NCBI RefSeq assembly: GCF_001039355.2
Contig: NW_019774870.1
Span: forward strand, 410,141-449,323
DNA: 39,183 nucleotides
Origin: Lingula anatina
Lineage: Eukaryota; Brachiopoda; Lingulata; Lingulida; Lingulidae
Reading direction: 5' to 3'
Part shown: positions 12,308 to 32,539 of the stretch, piece after piece
How positions within the stretch are numbered: the first letter of the stretch is position 1
How the letters are laid out: each line of letters begins with the position of its first letter
Translations under genes and position numbers: made by a program
Notes under the pieces: model-generated
What the model saw: the letters and a program-made list of their open reading frames with translations, nothing else
Told to the model about the DNA's origin: nothing
Databases searched by the model: none

Positions 12308-14130
12308 GATTGAAGAGCACTTAAAGACAACAAATCCAGATAGAGTGGCACCGTTCAAACAGGAGGCCAGTGCACAGGTTGCCGGTTTTTTGAAAAGATT
12401 CAAAGATCTAGAGTTTTACACAGGTACATTTATGTTGCCTGTCTTAGCCTCACTTTGGTGTTCGAGCCTACTTGATGTTATGTTTTGAAAGCGAGGCTTG
12501 CCTTGAAGTTGGCAATTTGAAGAATACCATTTTGCAGGTTTGGAAGGAAGGAAGGGTTTTGACAAATGTCCACGCGGCACACTTCGCAATACGTATGACA
12601 ACTGCCTTGTTTGCTTGCCTTTAAGCAAGGCCTTGTGACGGTAGCTGGTAGAGTAAGCTATCTGACAGGTTGAGTACAAAGCATTCTCTAATAGCTGACA
12701 TTTCCTCCTCGTGTTTTGTCAGCCGCTAAGGATGCAACAGCAAACATTCTTCTTCGCGCTTATGGCCCTTCTCAAAAAGGAAGGTAGCAATTTGAAAAGA
12801 GGCAAACAAGTGGGCATGAACAGACACGATTACGTCCATACCTACGATTTTACTGGAATGAACTTAATCTTGATGGTGGTGCAATGTCTTGAGGTGGTAT
12901 CACTGCTCTGATCCTGCAGTCTAAATATGTGTTACCTGTTGTGCATGATTAAAATTTAGTGTTGATTTTGCTGTTAAGCATTATATGATAATATGGCATC
13001 AAAACTGACCAAAATCCTGTTTTGTGCACTGCCACCATAAGCAATATAAAGGGAAGCTTACGTAATTTGCTGAAACTGTCAAGTGGGATTTTAGGGCTGT
13101 AATGCATCTTGAGCTGGCAAGCCAGCCTGATTAGTTTCTTATTTTTGGGGTTACGTGATTTTTTTTTATATAAAATGTTCTTTTTTAATTTACTGAGACA
13201 TTGAGCGTGTAAATTTGAATTCTCATGGGCCTGAAATCCTATGACAGTTACATATTCTTAAAGGGGCCCGCACACGGTGAGCATTCGGCGCGCGCCACTT
13301 GCGCTGCACCAGATGCTCGCGCTCCTCAGCTCCCCGCAAACGATGCGCTCTTTGCTCAGCAGAGATGCCTCCCGGCCTGCCCCTAGCGGATGCACTGTGA
13401 ACTGTGGGATCATGTGTTTAAGGAAACATTACATATTGTTGTTTTTTCTGATAGTAATGGATAATGGTGACCACGTTAATCAATCAGACTAACTATAACT
13501 GTGTACATTTTTGTTGACTTCGCTGGGGGCTGCCATTTTTGTTTGTTTCCGGCTACTGGCACATGCGCATTGTTAGCATGGCGTGAGCAATCGGCGCTTG
13601 CACCCCGCACACGATGAGACATTTGTCTCAAGAGACCCAAAAACTCAAACACGTGAGAAATTTTGCTCAGCCGCGCGAGGCAAAAATCTCACCAAAATAC
13701 CCCCGCACACGATGAGAAAACGGCGCAGCGCAAGTGGCGCGCGCCAAATGCTCACCGTGTGCGGGCCCCTTAATGTCTGTGTTCCTTGTTGTTTGGTGTG
13801 GATTTTGTTGTTTAGCATTATGTACTATTAAAATTGACAAAATATTTTGTACATCAGTATTTTCCGCTTTTCATAGGTACATTGGGCAGAGTTGCTGCCT
13901 TGTTTGTATTCACTTGTGTATTTTCCTTATTTTGTGCTCTCTTAGGATATCATCATGCTCATATGAATTAATTTGAATTATTCATAAATCGATGTTTTTC
14001 TTTTTTTTTCTCAGGCAATAGTATGGATCCAGATGGAATGGTAGTTTTAAAGGAATACATTGACAAAGATGGTGAAGAGGTACCCGTATTTTACTTCTTT
14101 AAAGATGGTTTGTCTGAGGAGAAGCTTTGA
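12308..14130 (+). CDS. TPT1: TCTP (translationally controlled tumor protein) C-terminal exons
   Basis: Exon 12308-12423 and exon 14015-14130 encode about 76 residues clearly related to the C-terminal half of TCTP, a small abundant cytosolic protein linked to growth control and calcium and tubulin binding. Visible family features are IEEHLKTTNPDRVAPFKQEA (C-terminal part of the helical hairpin), FKDLEFYTGNSMDPDGMVVL and the ending VFYFFKDGLSEEKL before TGA 14128-14130. Internal splice borders (ACAG|gtacat, tctcag|GC) agree in phase. The first half of TCTP (about 95-100 residues, including the start and the flexible loop) is absent upstream. The first exon begins at codon position 3, and the last UTP25 exon ends after position 2 (GA), so splicing gives GAG and an uninterrupted frame of 721 codons plus stop. 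Possible explanations are a fusion gene, a partial TCTP duplication inside UTP25, or an assembly join of two loci. The exon identity is firm; its relation to UTP25 is not. Confidence 0.85.
12930..13260. repeat. dispersed repeat R, copies 4 and 5 (left part)
   Basis: TTACCTGTTGTGCATGATTAAAATTT with TTTTGCTGTTAAGCATTAT at about 12931-12986 matches copy 3, and a second block from about 13090 carries AATGCATCTTGAGCTGG and CATGGGCCTGAAATCC. The second block is interrupted at 13260 by a GC-rich MITE and resumes at 13773 with TTTGTTGTTTAGCATTATGTA. Confidence 0.55.
13261..13769. mobile_element. GC-rich inverted-repeat MITE with TTAA flanks
   Basis: Inverted ends of about 50 bp begin GGGGCCCGCACACGGTGAGC on both sides, the right one as reverse complement, with GGCGCGCGCCACTTGCGCTG further in. 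TTAA flanks both sides (13258-13261, 13770-13773), the first A being shared with the element edge. Inside, the subterminal word CCGCACACGATGAG recurs at about 13604 and 13703, as expected for transposase-binding sites. There is no transposase. The element lies in the intron between the two TCTP exons, inside dispersed repeat R, so it is the younger of the two. TTAA suggests piggyBac-like, TTA Harbinger-like; the sequence does not decide. Confidence 0.8.
13773..13900. repeat. dispersed repeat R, copy 5 (right part)
   Basis: Continuation of the interrupted copy: TTTGTTGTTTAGCATTATGTA, AAAATTGACAAAATATTTTG and GTTGCTGCCTTGTTTG match the order seen at 11500-11620. Confidence 0.55.
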
Positions 14131-15525
14131 AATGGTACGTACAAGGTTTTAAAAAATATATCGATTACTACATTAGTTCCAACAAAATTAATAATTTTTT
14201 ATATGTGAAATGCATCATGAGTGATACTAACATCACAGATACTTATTCAGATGTTTAGGAAAGTTGGTTTTGTATAAAACGGGTTTGTTGTCTTTAATCA
14301 ACAATGAAAAATCCGAAAAAGAAAACAAAAAATTTGAAGTAACTCCTGTAGCCTGGTCCCCGTTTCAAAGAAAAAAAAAAAAACCAAGTCGGTCCCCTGG
14401 CTTAGTTGACTAGGATTTCCATGAGAGTGCTGTTACACTGCTCCTGATAGGGTAAGATATGCCCATGTGACCACATAACTTTGGTAATTAAGTTCTTAGC
14501 CAGAGGGAACCAGACTCGAGTTTTTTTTTTTTTTTTTTTTTTTTTTTGTGAAACCAGGGCCTGGTTGTGAGGGTGATGGGTCAGGGAGAAGAAAATGTGG
14601 GGTTTTAAAAGTGTGGAGCATTTGAATATTTTTTTAGCATCAAGCTTTCATTAGTATTAAACTTTCAAACTAGATTCTGTCCATCTTGGATTTACTCCGC
14701 ATGTAAAGATTAAGATTTTGAATCTGGAAAACTTTAGAAAATATCTTTCCCTCAGGGATTTTTCAAAATGGTATTCCAATTCAGAAAACAAACATAATGG
14801 AAGTATTTCTAAAATTTTGTGTGGTTTTAGACTATTTGTGGCTTTGCATTTGTTAGCTGTAGTAACAGCTTCATTGTGTGGAGTGCCACTTGTAAACTTT
14901 AAGGAGTGGAATATTTTGATGGAGAGATCCATACATTAAAAAGCTATTATAAAACTGCTTGCAAGTAGTCTATTCATTGAACTTATGTCAATTTTTTTTT
15001 ACTTTTTCAGGAAGAAACTGTCCCAGGAAAGATAAAATAACAACTTTGAGTAAACAAAATTAAAAGGACAGGGCTGCTTGGCAGTTATTCCTGTTTGGCC
15101 ACTTTTCAAATTCTATTGAGGAAATGGACTTATTTTTGTCTAAAAGCACTTTCGATACTAGGCATTACATATATAATATTTATATGTGTGTGTATGAATG
15201 TAAAAAGAACAAAAAAAAAAGTGAATTCTAAGAATGCATTGCTGCATCCATTGTAAAATTTGCCATTTCCCTTTTCTGTGCTAGTATACATATTATGCCA
15301 TGTGTAAACCTGTTATCTGAACAAGATGAAACTGAATTTTTATATGCACTTACAAAGGGTGAGATCGAAATCTTTATTTCTTTTTTTCTTTGACAAGCTC
15401 TTGGAATGGTGAATAGACCATGTTTGAAGGACCCCAGTCATAAATTATTGAATGTCTTTTACTTGTACAGGATGACGAAAAAAAAATATATACACAAATT
15501 TAATAATGATAATAACAATAAAAAA
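14131..15525 (+). other. 3' UTR of the UTP25/TCTP transcript, with a probable UTR intron
   Basis: Four bases after the stop codon a GTACGT donor begins at 14135, and a strong acceptor (pyrimidine tract, then TTTTTCAG) ends at 15010, so a 3' UTR intron of 14135-15010 is likely. The junction would be only 4 nt past the stop, too close to provoke nonsense-mediated decay. A polyadenylation signal AATAAA lies at 15517-15522. No coding sequence is recognised. Confidence 0.5.
14351..14566. mobile_element. foldback element with A/T tracts in its arms
   Basis: The left arm reads CCTGGTCCCCGTTTC, then an A tract, then GGTCCCCTGGC; the right arm is the approximate inverse, GCCAGAGGGAACCAG, a long T tract (14521-14547), then GAAACCAGG. 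The whole could fold into a hairpin about 215 nt long. It lies within the probable 3' UTR intron. No target duplication was recognised. Confidence 0.6.
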
Positions 15526-15998
15526 TGGATTCAAAGAAATGTTAGTTGATTCTGCTGTCTTTGTGGAATGTATTGTTTGCACGGTGCTGCCCTGAAAATT
15601 TCTATAGTCTAATGGTATTGAAATGACTGTATAACCTAAATAGTCTTTAAATTTATTTATTCTTTGAAAAGAAAATTAGACATGATGAAAAGTTCTGCAT
15701 ATAGCAAATCCCTTTTTTAAAAAAAATAGAAATTAACACTATTGTAAAGGTCAACTTACCTCCCCACTCCCCCTATTTTGATGACCCGTTGAAATTTTTC
15801 ATCGATCCTAAAGCAGAATACAGGATAAGTCCTGTCCTGGAAATTGCATCATTATCCCTTTTGTTTTGAGACAGATGTCGACTTGATGCCTGTTTAAGAA
15901 TTGCCTGAAAATAACTACCTGTTTCGAGTTCTTGAGCTCTTTTTAACATTTGGCATGAGCTGAACAGTCGTTTTGGAAGTTGAAGTACACCACCTTTA
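15526..15998. other. intergenic tract, no gene seen
   Basis: AT-rich sequence between the polyadenylation signal and the next MITE. A 77-codon minus-strand open frame at 15773-16006 shows no domain and runs into the repeat. Confidence 0.6.
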
Positions 15999-16212
15999 GA
16001 CCCCATTTCCAGAGATTAGGTCGATCTACTTTAGATCGACCTTACTCCCTGGGGGTTCACGATAAATAGCTGTCAGCCGAGCGGACACGAAAGTTAATTA
16101 CCCCCTTACAGCTTGTAGTAGGCGGGACGGATATTTAAGTCGGATCATCTGACAGTAATCTAGTGAGACATCCGCGGGGATAGATGGATCTAAAAACTCT
16201 GGGAATACAGCC
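15999..16212. mobile_element. Harbinger-like MITE, family A copy 2
   Basis: 214 bp, flanked by TTA at 15996-15998 and 16213-16215. It begins GACCCCATTTCCAGAG and ends, as reverse complement, GGCTGTATTCCCAGAG. The shared core is GTTAATTACCCCCTTACAGC. It is clearly the same family as the elements at 6401 and 35050. Confidence 0.85.
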
Positions 16213-16979
16213 TTAGATTCCTCAACCTGGAGGCAGCCGAACGCAGGAGTCCAGCCACCGTTGTGTTAGGTGAGATTTTTTACCATCATCACACTTGGTT
16301 GAGCTCCTTGCGCATCTGTAGCATTTCTGTAAAATATTTTTTTTTATATTCTGTCCTTGACCCGTATTATAATTTTGCCATTCACAATAACAGTGTGCGA
16401 TATTGTGGTGTTACCTATCATATCAAAAATTAAAGACCTATCTATGTTTTCACGAAATCCCCGAATTTTTTATTTGAAGAACCAGCATATTACTTCAGTT
16501 TTCGTAGGCTGTGTAAAAAATATGAATCCGGTTCAAAGTTCATAGTGTTGCTGGTTTCCCGTTCGTGTTGATATCTGAGATGTGAGTAACCTTGCCAGGA
16601 GAGAGGTGAGTGTCATATCCTTTAGCAAGTAATTTTATAGAAAATGGGCCCTTGAAGCTTTTTCAGGTGTTTCTGCGCGTGGTTAATTTGGTTCAGTTTA
16701 TCAATCACTAGAAGGATTTCTGTATTTATCAATTACAATGACAGACAAGGATAAAACCCAACAAGCGTGTGCAAATTCCCACGTGACAAGACAAGCTCAG
16801 GATTCGTTTGTATCTACATATATGATACACTCTACCAGGGTGGCAGATATATTATGTACAGGGAAAATTACCAAAAGCCAGAGAGAGTAAAATGACCGTC
16901 TATTTATATAAAGACGAATCTATGAAAATCTTGTGAAAAATCAATCTGTGGCCCTGGTAGAGGGTGCATATCATACGTG
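16213..16979. other. upstream region of ACSL, possible non-coding first exon
   Basis: A short GC-richer stretch at about 16217-16269 ends in TTAG|gtgaga, and another candidate ends at about 16613 in GAGAG|gtgagtg. Either could be an untranslated first exon of ACSL, whose coding exon is preceded by a real acceptor at 17567. The true promoter may lie in the adjoining gap. No coding exon is seen. Confidence 0.3.
16817..16977. repeat. inverted repeat ending at the assembly gap
   Basis: Arms of about 30 bp, containing CTCTACCAGGGTGGCAGAT at about 16830-16848 and its approximate inverse ATCTGTGGCCCTGGTAGAG at about 16944-16962. The right arm ends two bases before the N run, suggesting a repeat that broke the assembly. 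Confidence 0.65.
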
Positions 16980-17430
16980 NNNNNNNNNNNNNNNNNNNNN
17001 NNNNNNNNNNNNNNNNNNNNNNNNNNNNNNNNNNNNNNNNNNNNNNNNNNNNNNNNNNNNNNNNNNNNNNNNNNNNNNNNNNNNNNNNNNNNNNNNNNNN
17101 NNNNNNNNNNNNNNNNNNNNNNNNNNNNNNNNNNNNNNNNNNNNNNNNNNNNNNNNNNNNNNNNNNNNNNNNNNNNNNNNNNNNNNNNNNNNNNNNNNNN
17201 NNNNNNNNNNNNNNNNNNNNNNNNNNNNNNNNNNNNNNNNNNNNNNNNNNNNNNNNNNNNNNNNNNNNNNNNNNNNNNNNNNNNNNNNNNNNNNNNNNNN
17301 NNNNNNNNNNNNNNNNNNNNNNNNNNNNNNNNNNNNNNNNNNNNNNNNNNNNNNNNNNNNNNNNNNNNNNNNNNNNNNNNNNNNNNNNNNNNNNNNNNNN
17401 NNNNNNNNNNNNNNNNNNNNNNNNNNNNNN
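16980..17430. other. assembly gap, 451 N
   Basis: Unknown sequence, followed at 17431 by an (AATA)n run. Its size may be an estimate. It lies within the presumed 5' intron of ACSL. Confidence 1.
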
Positions 17431-17579
17431 AATAAATAAATAAATAAATAATCTTTATGCTCTCTCCCCACCCTACCCCAATACCCAAAGACTGAAACCC
17501 CAAGCGACACGTACTGTAAAGTTGCATACTGAAAATACTCACAGATGTTCTTCCTTTGTTCTTTCAGATATAGCCAACA

Positions 17580-28622
<11,043 letters not shown>

Positions 28623-29497
28623 CATTTTTTGGTAGAAAACTCTGTATGTAGGGTTTGGCGTTGTGTTTATATAAGGTGACCATTGTTATGTACTAGTGGA
28701 TGTTATGTGCTATTCTAGAACTGTATTATAAGAAGCCAAAAATTGGTCTTTAATCTTTAAGGCTGTACATTTTAACTACTTTGACCACAGTTTAATCTAA
28801 AGTGGGTAAACTAAATAATGTGAGTATTGGACATAATTTAGGTCAACAGTTGCTCTGTTTTTTGTGGATGACTAAAGATTTATCCTGGATTAAGCTATGA
28901 CTGTATTTTTTGTCTTAAGGTTCAGACCTATTTTCGATGTATTTGTAAATTTTGCATCAAACTGTGCCTGTTATTTGTTCAGAACAAACTGCTCATGAAG
29001 ATCAAATTTTCAGGAGGATAAAAATTTTTATATAGATTGTATCCCAGTGCAGCTTTTGTGTAATTTTTGTTAACTTGGACAGGGATTTTTTTCTTTAGTG
29101 ACACTTTTAAAGACTTGTTGAACAGAATTAAGTGACACTTTGACTAGAATCAAGTGAGGAATGAGAAAAGCAATCATTCTGAACACTTACTTTTTAAGCA
29201 GTGAGGATTTCTCCTTTACACTAGTTATGAAAATGTAGGTAAAACACAACAGTAAACCAGCTTGGTCAGTGGCTTTTTTTCAGTCTAATATAAAGGTTTC
29301 TGTTTTAGAAAATACATTTGCAGTTATTCACTGCTCATTGCAGAGATTGGCATTACGGAATTGAACAAACACTGCCTTTTAGGGTGCCAAGATTTAAAAT
29401 TTTAAAATATGTTTGCGTAAAACTGGGTTTTATTTATTTGCAGTCTGCCAGATATTTGGCCATTTTTCTTCTGAAGTGCATTTGAAATGAAAATAAA
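28623..29497 (+). other. ACSL 3' UTR
   Basis: Non-coding sequence after TAA 28620-28622. A polyadenylation signal AATAAA at 29492-29497 would give a UTR of about 0.9 kb. Other hexamers could be used; no earlier strong signal was noted. Confidence 0.55.
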
Positions 29498-29828
29498 AAA
29501 ACATGCATGTTAGTGTTCATGATATTCAAGTCTTCAGGTTTAGGGGAATTCTACATTTTTTTACCCCTAGCCAACCAGCATTCAGTGGATTTTGTAACTT
29601 TTACGTTTTTAGGCTTCTTTCAAAATACTCCTTGCATAAGAATGACAAAAAATGTTGGCATTGTTTGAAAAAACTGACTGTTGATATATCGTAATAACAG
29701 TGACTACTGTAATATTTATAACATGATGTGTAGCTTAATATTGGCTTATTGAGCTTATTTGTGTTATTATTATCATTATTGTTACTGTTATTGTAAGCAT
29801 TGTCACTACAGTTACACTTTGCTTTTAT

Positions 29829-30032
29829 GGGCTCATTCCCATTTAAATTATCATTCATGTAGATTGATCCAACTCTGCAGAGACTCTTGCTGAATGCAAT
29901 CAGATTAACAGATCAACGCCGCCTCCTGGCGCTCAGTAGAATGCAGTAAAGCTGGTGATTATAGGTGTATGCTGTAAACTAAAGGAGTTGGATCAATCTA
30001 CATAGAACAATAGTATCATTGGCAATGAGCCC
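29829..30032. mobile_element. foldback MITE between ACSL and the next gene
   Basis: Inner arms ATGTAGATTGATCCAACTC (29857-29875) and its exact inverse (29985-30003), and outer arms GGGCTCATT (29829-29837) and its exact inverse (30024-30032), with imperfect pairing between them: about 47-bp inverted ends around a 109-bp middle. TAT flanks both ends. The middle holds GCCGCCTCCTGGCGC, which on the minus strand loosely resembles a CTCF core. Confidence 0.75.
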
Positions 30033-30828
30033 TATGTCAGCATATATGTGTATATATATATATATATACTTTAAATGTAATACAGGTCATATTCCATATC
30101 TATTTTTGTGCTACGTTTGATAGTGCTATCACAGTGCTTCTGGTGGTGCTAGTAGAATCCCAAGATGACCGTTGGGGATAGTGCAGTTAGTATGTTTCTA
30201 TATATTATATTATGTCCTGTATGTTGATGTAGGAAAAATAGTGCCGGTTGTTTTCAACAGTCCAAAAACCTCTATTGGAGCTTATATTATGTAGTAATGC
30301 TGAGGGAAAGATTAATTTTGTATACATGTACACAGTAGGTGCAGAATGCTGTGCTTGGTGGCTGTAGAGAAGCTTCACTGTTAACTTGATCACAAACAGC
30401 CATCCAGCATTGTTCCATCTAAATGGAAGTCCTCTTCGGTGCATTTAAAAAAAAAGTGTTTATTGTAACGTGATCTGTATTTTGGTAGCGGCTTGTTGCT
30501 CAAAAGTGTTCAGTGAAGAATAATACATGACGCTTTTTATTCCCTAATATGTATATGGAGTGAGCTTCTCCGCGTCCTGTTCTTCATGATGTAACGGGTA
30601 TATAGTCTAAGGCTTGATGGAATATCTTGCTTTCACAACTAAGCTGATGAGTTGGACTATCCTAGTCTGTGTTTGCTCAAAGGTCAAATGATAACAAGCA
30701 CACGCACGCACACGTGGACAGGCATGCACAAGCCAGGCGTGCACTGGAACATGTACATGAATGTACGCAAATACTCTCATGCATGCTCGCAAACATACAT
30801 GTTGGGCTATTCTAGCTCAAAAGATGAA

Positions 30829-30830
<2 letters not shown>

Positions 30831-30870
<40 letters not shown>
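30831..30870. repeat. (CA)n microsatellite
   Basis: About 19 CA units; nearby sequence is also CA/GC-alternating. Confidence 0.95.
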
Positions 30871-30871
<1 letters not shown>

Positions 30872-31662
30872 TCAAGCGCGCACACTCAAGAACACGGTAT
30901 GTTAAAGAAATGCTTCAGCGTAGCCTTCATGTAAGTGCATATCAAAATGGATCAATATTATATCGGGCAGATACGTGTATGCATTTATGTTGCTCATTTT
31001 GTAACCTATTAAAGGGATAATAAACGATGTTTCCAAACAAGTTCGCTTGTATCCATTGATTAACGGCAATTCGTCACAAATGTATGTAAAAGTGAAATAA
31101 TAATAATAATAATAATAATAATGAATTTTAAATAAACGAAATCAAAACTGCCTGGCCACGTGATTATGACCCTGTACACGCGCGTTCTTGGTAAGGTATA
31201 CATGTATTAATGCCAGTTGGTCAAATCAAATAATGAAATTATGATAAACGCCACTCTCACTCTCGAATTACTTTGTTCATTGACTAACATTGAAAAGAAA
31301 TTGTATCTCTCAGCCAAAAATAACTGCTCAATTTTGTGGGTCTTCTAGAATGTGTCGTTGGGAGTAGAGTTTGGGGGGAAGGGGGGGGGGGGGGGAGCGG
31401 CGGCAATCAATTCTAAGGAAACTTGAATACACGTCCAAAAATGGTCTTAGAATCATACCACTGACATCTTCTGCATGTACTTAGCATTTCACTGCGTGCT
31501 GCGCGTCGTGCTTATGTTTTCCTAAACGGGCCAGATTTTGACCCAAAAGGGTTATAAATTAAGTAGAGTAGGCCGGGACGTGGTTAGCGATAACGTTAGG
31601 TAATTTACTGGTATACATGTACTTTAAAATGTTCATGTAATAGTCAGTCAGGAGCCGATTGA

Positions 31663-31800
31663 GGCCGTCTTCTGGGTCTTCCGGAAGACGCTCAGATTTT
31701 CAAGTTTACATTGATGGGCATCTGACGTTTTCAACCGGAAGACGGTCAAAAAATGGAGGATGGACTAACAAAGATAATTTGGAAGACTGTCAGAAAATAT
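31663..31800. repeat. cluster of GGAAGAC-type words with a 14-bp perfect palindrome
   Basis: GTCTTCCGGAAGAC at 31676-31689 is a perfect palindrome. Variants of GGAAGACnGTCAnAAAAT follow at about 31738 and 31781, and an inverted GTCTTC at about 31667. Two CCGGAAG words would be ETS-type sites. Function is unknown. Confidence 0.5.
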
Positions 31801-32237
31801 CTTTGGATCCGTAGTAATTTGAATATATAATTTCATCCTTTCGCCAGTTTTTACAACCTATTTTACTCCTTTTAGATTAAAATGTTTTTTCTTTTTATTC
31901 CATTCTTTATTTAAAGAAAGCTATTTCATGTGTAAATTGTTTTATTTATTTATTTATTCAGTAGTATTTTCTTTTTATCATTATCGTATTCAAGATAATA
32001 ATAAGTTGTGTTGAGGGGCAGGGTAGCCCATGGGTTTGCGGCACTTCATGCGTGCTTGTTAGTGCTTGTTGCTTGGAATTTATTTTATTTAATTACTGCC
32101 ACCTCAAAAATCTTGAAGATTAATGAAAATATCGTGAATGCTGAGAAGGTTCACGTTCATTGCTTCTGACATAACGATTTTTTAGCACTTTTATGAGCGA
32201 TATTTGATTTGCGTGAAGTAATGTATAATTGTCTTTG

Positions 32238-32457
32238 TGACGTCACTATAGATCTTTCATTACTATGTCGACTTCATCGAGGATATGTTTGACGGCATAA
32301 GATATATTACTGAATCACTGTTTTACTTGGACAATAATGATGAAACTGGAGCGAAAAATTTATCGAAAATAAACGTATATTTATTAGTAAGACATATTTT
32401 CCTTAATTTTTTTCAATCGCGAGAGAGTGTTATTCTCGCGTCAGCATTGTGACGTCA
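32238..32457. promoter_or_regulatory. two consensus CRE sites upstream of the orphan gene
   Basis: TGACGTCA, the full palindromic CREB/ATF site, occurs at 32238-32245 and 32450-32457, about 300 and 85 bp before ATG 32540. A CRE close to a start codon suits a promoter. No TATA box is evident. Confidence 0.5.
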
Positions 32458-32539
32458 TCTTCAGTCGACCGCCATCCCAAGTTTGGATAGCTCGATTGCG
32501 CTGTCACTGCTTAGTTGTGTCAGAGAAGTCTTACTGAAA

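Larger units (their letters stand above)
30033..32237. other. intergenic tract, no gene seen
   Basis: Contains a TA run (30050-30067), a (CA)n microsatellite (30831-30870), an (AAT)n run (31097-31122), a G tract (31379-31396) and the GGAAGAC cluster at 31663-31800. Short open frames here are low complexity or featureless. No RNA gene was recognised. Confidence 0.6.
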
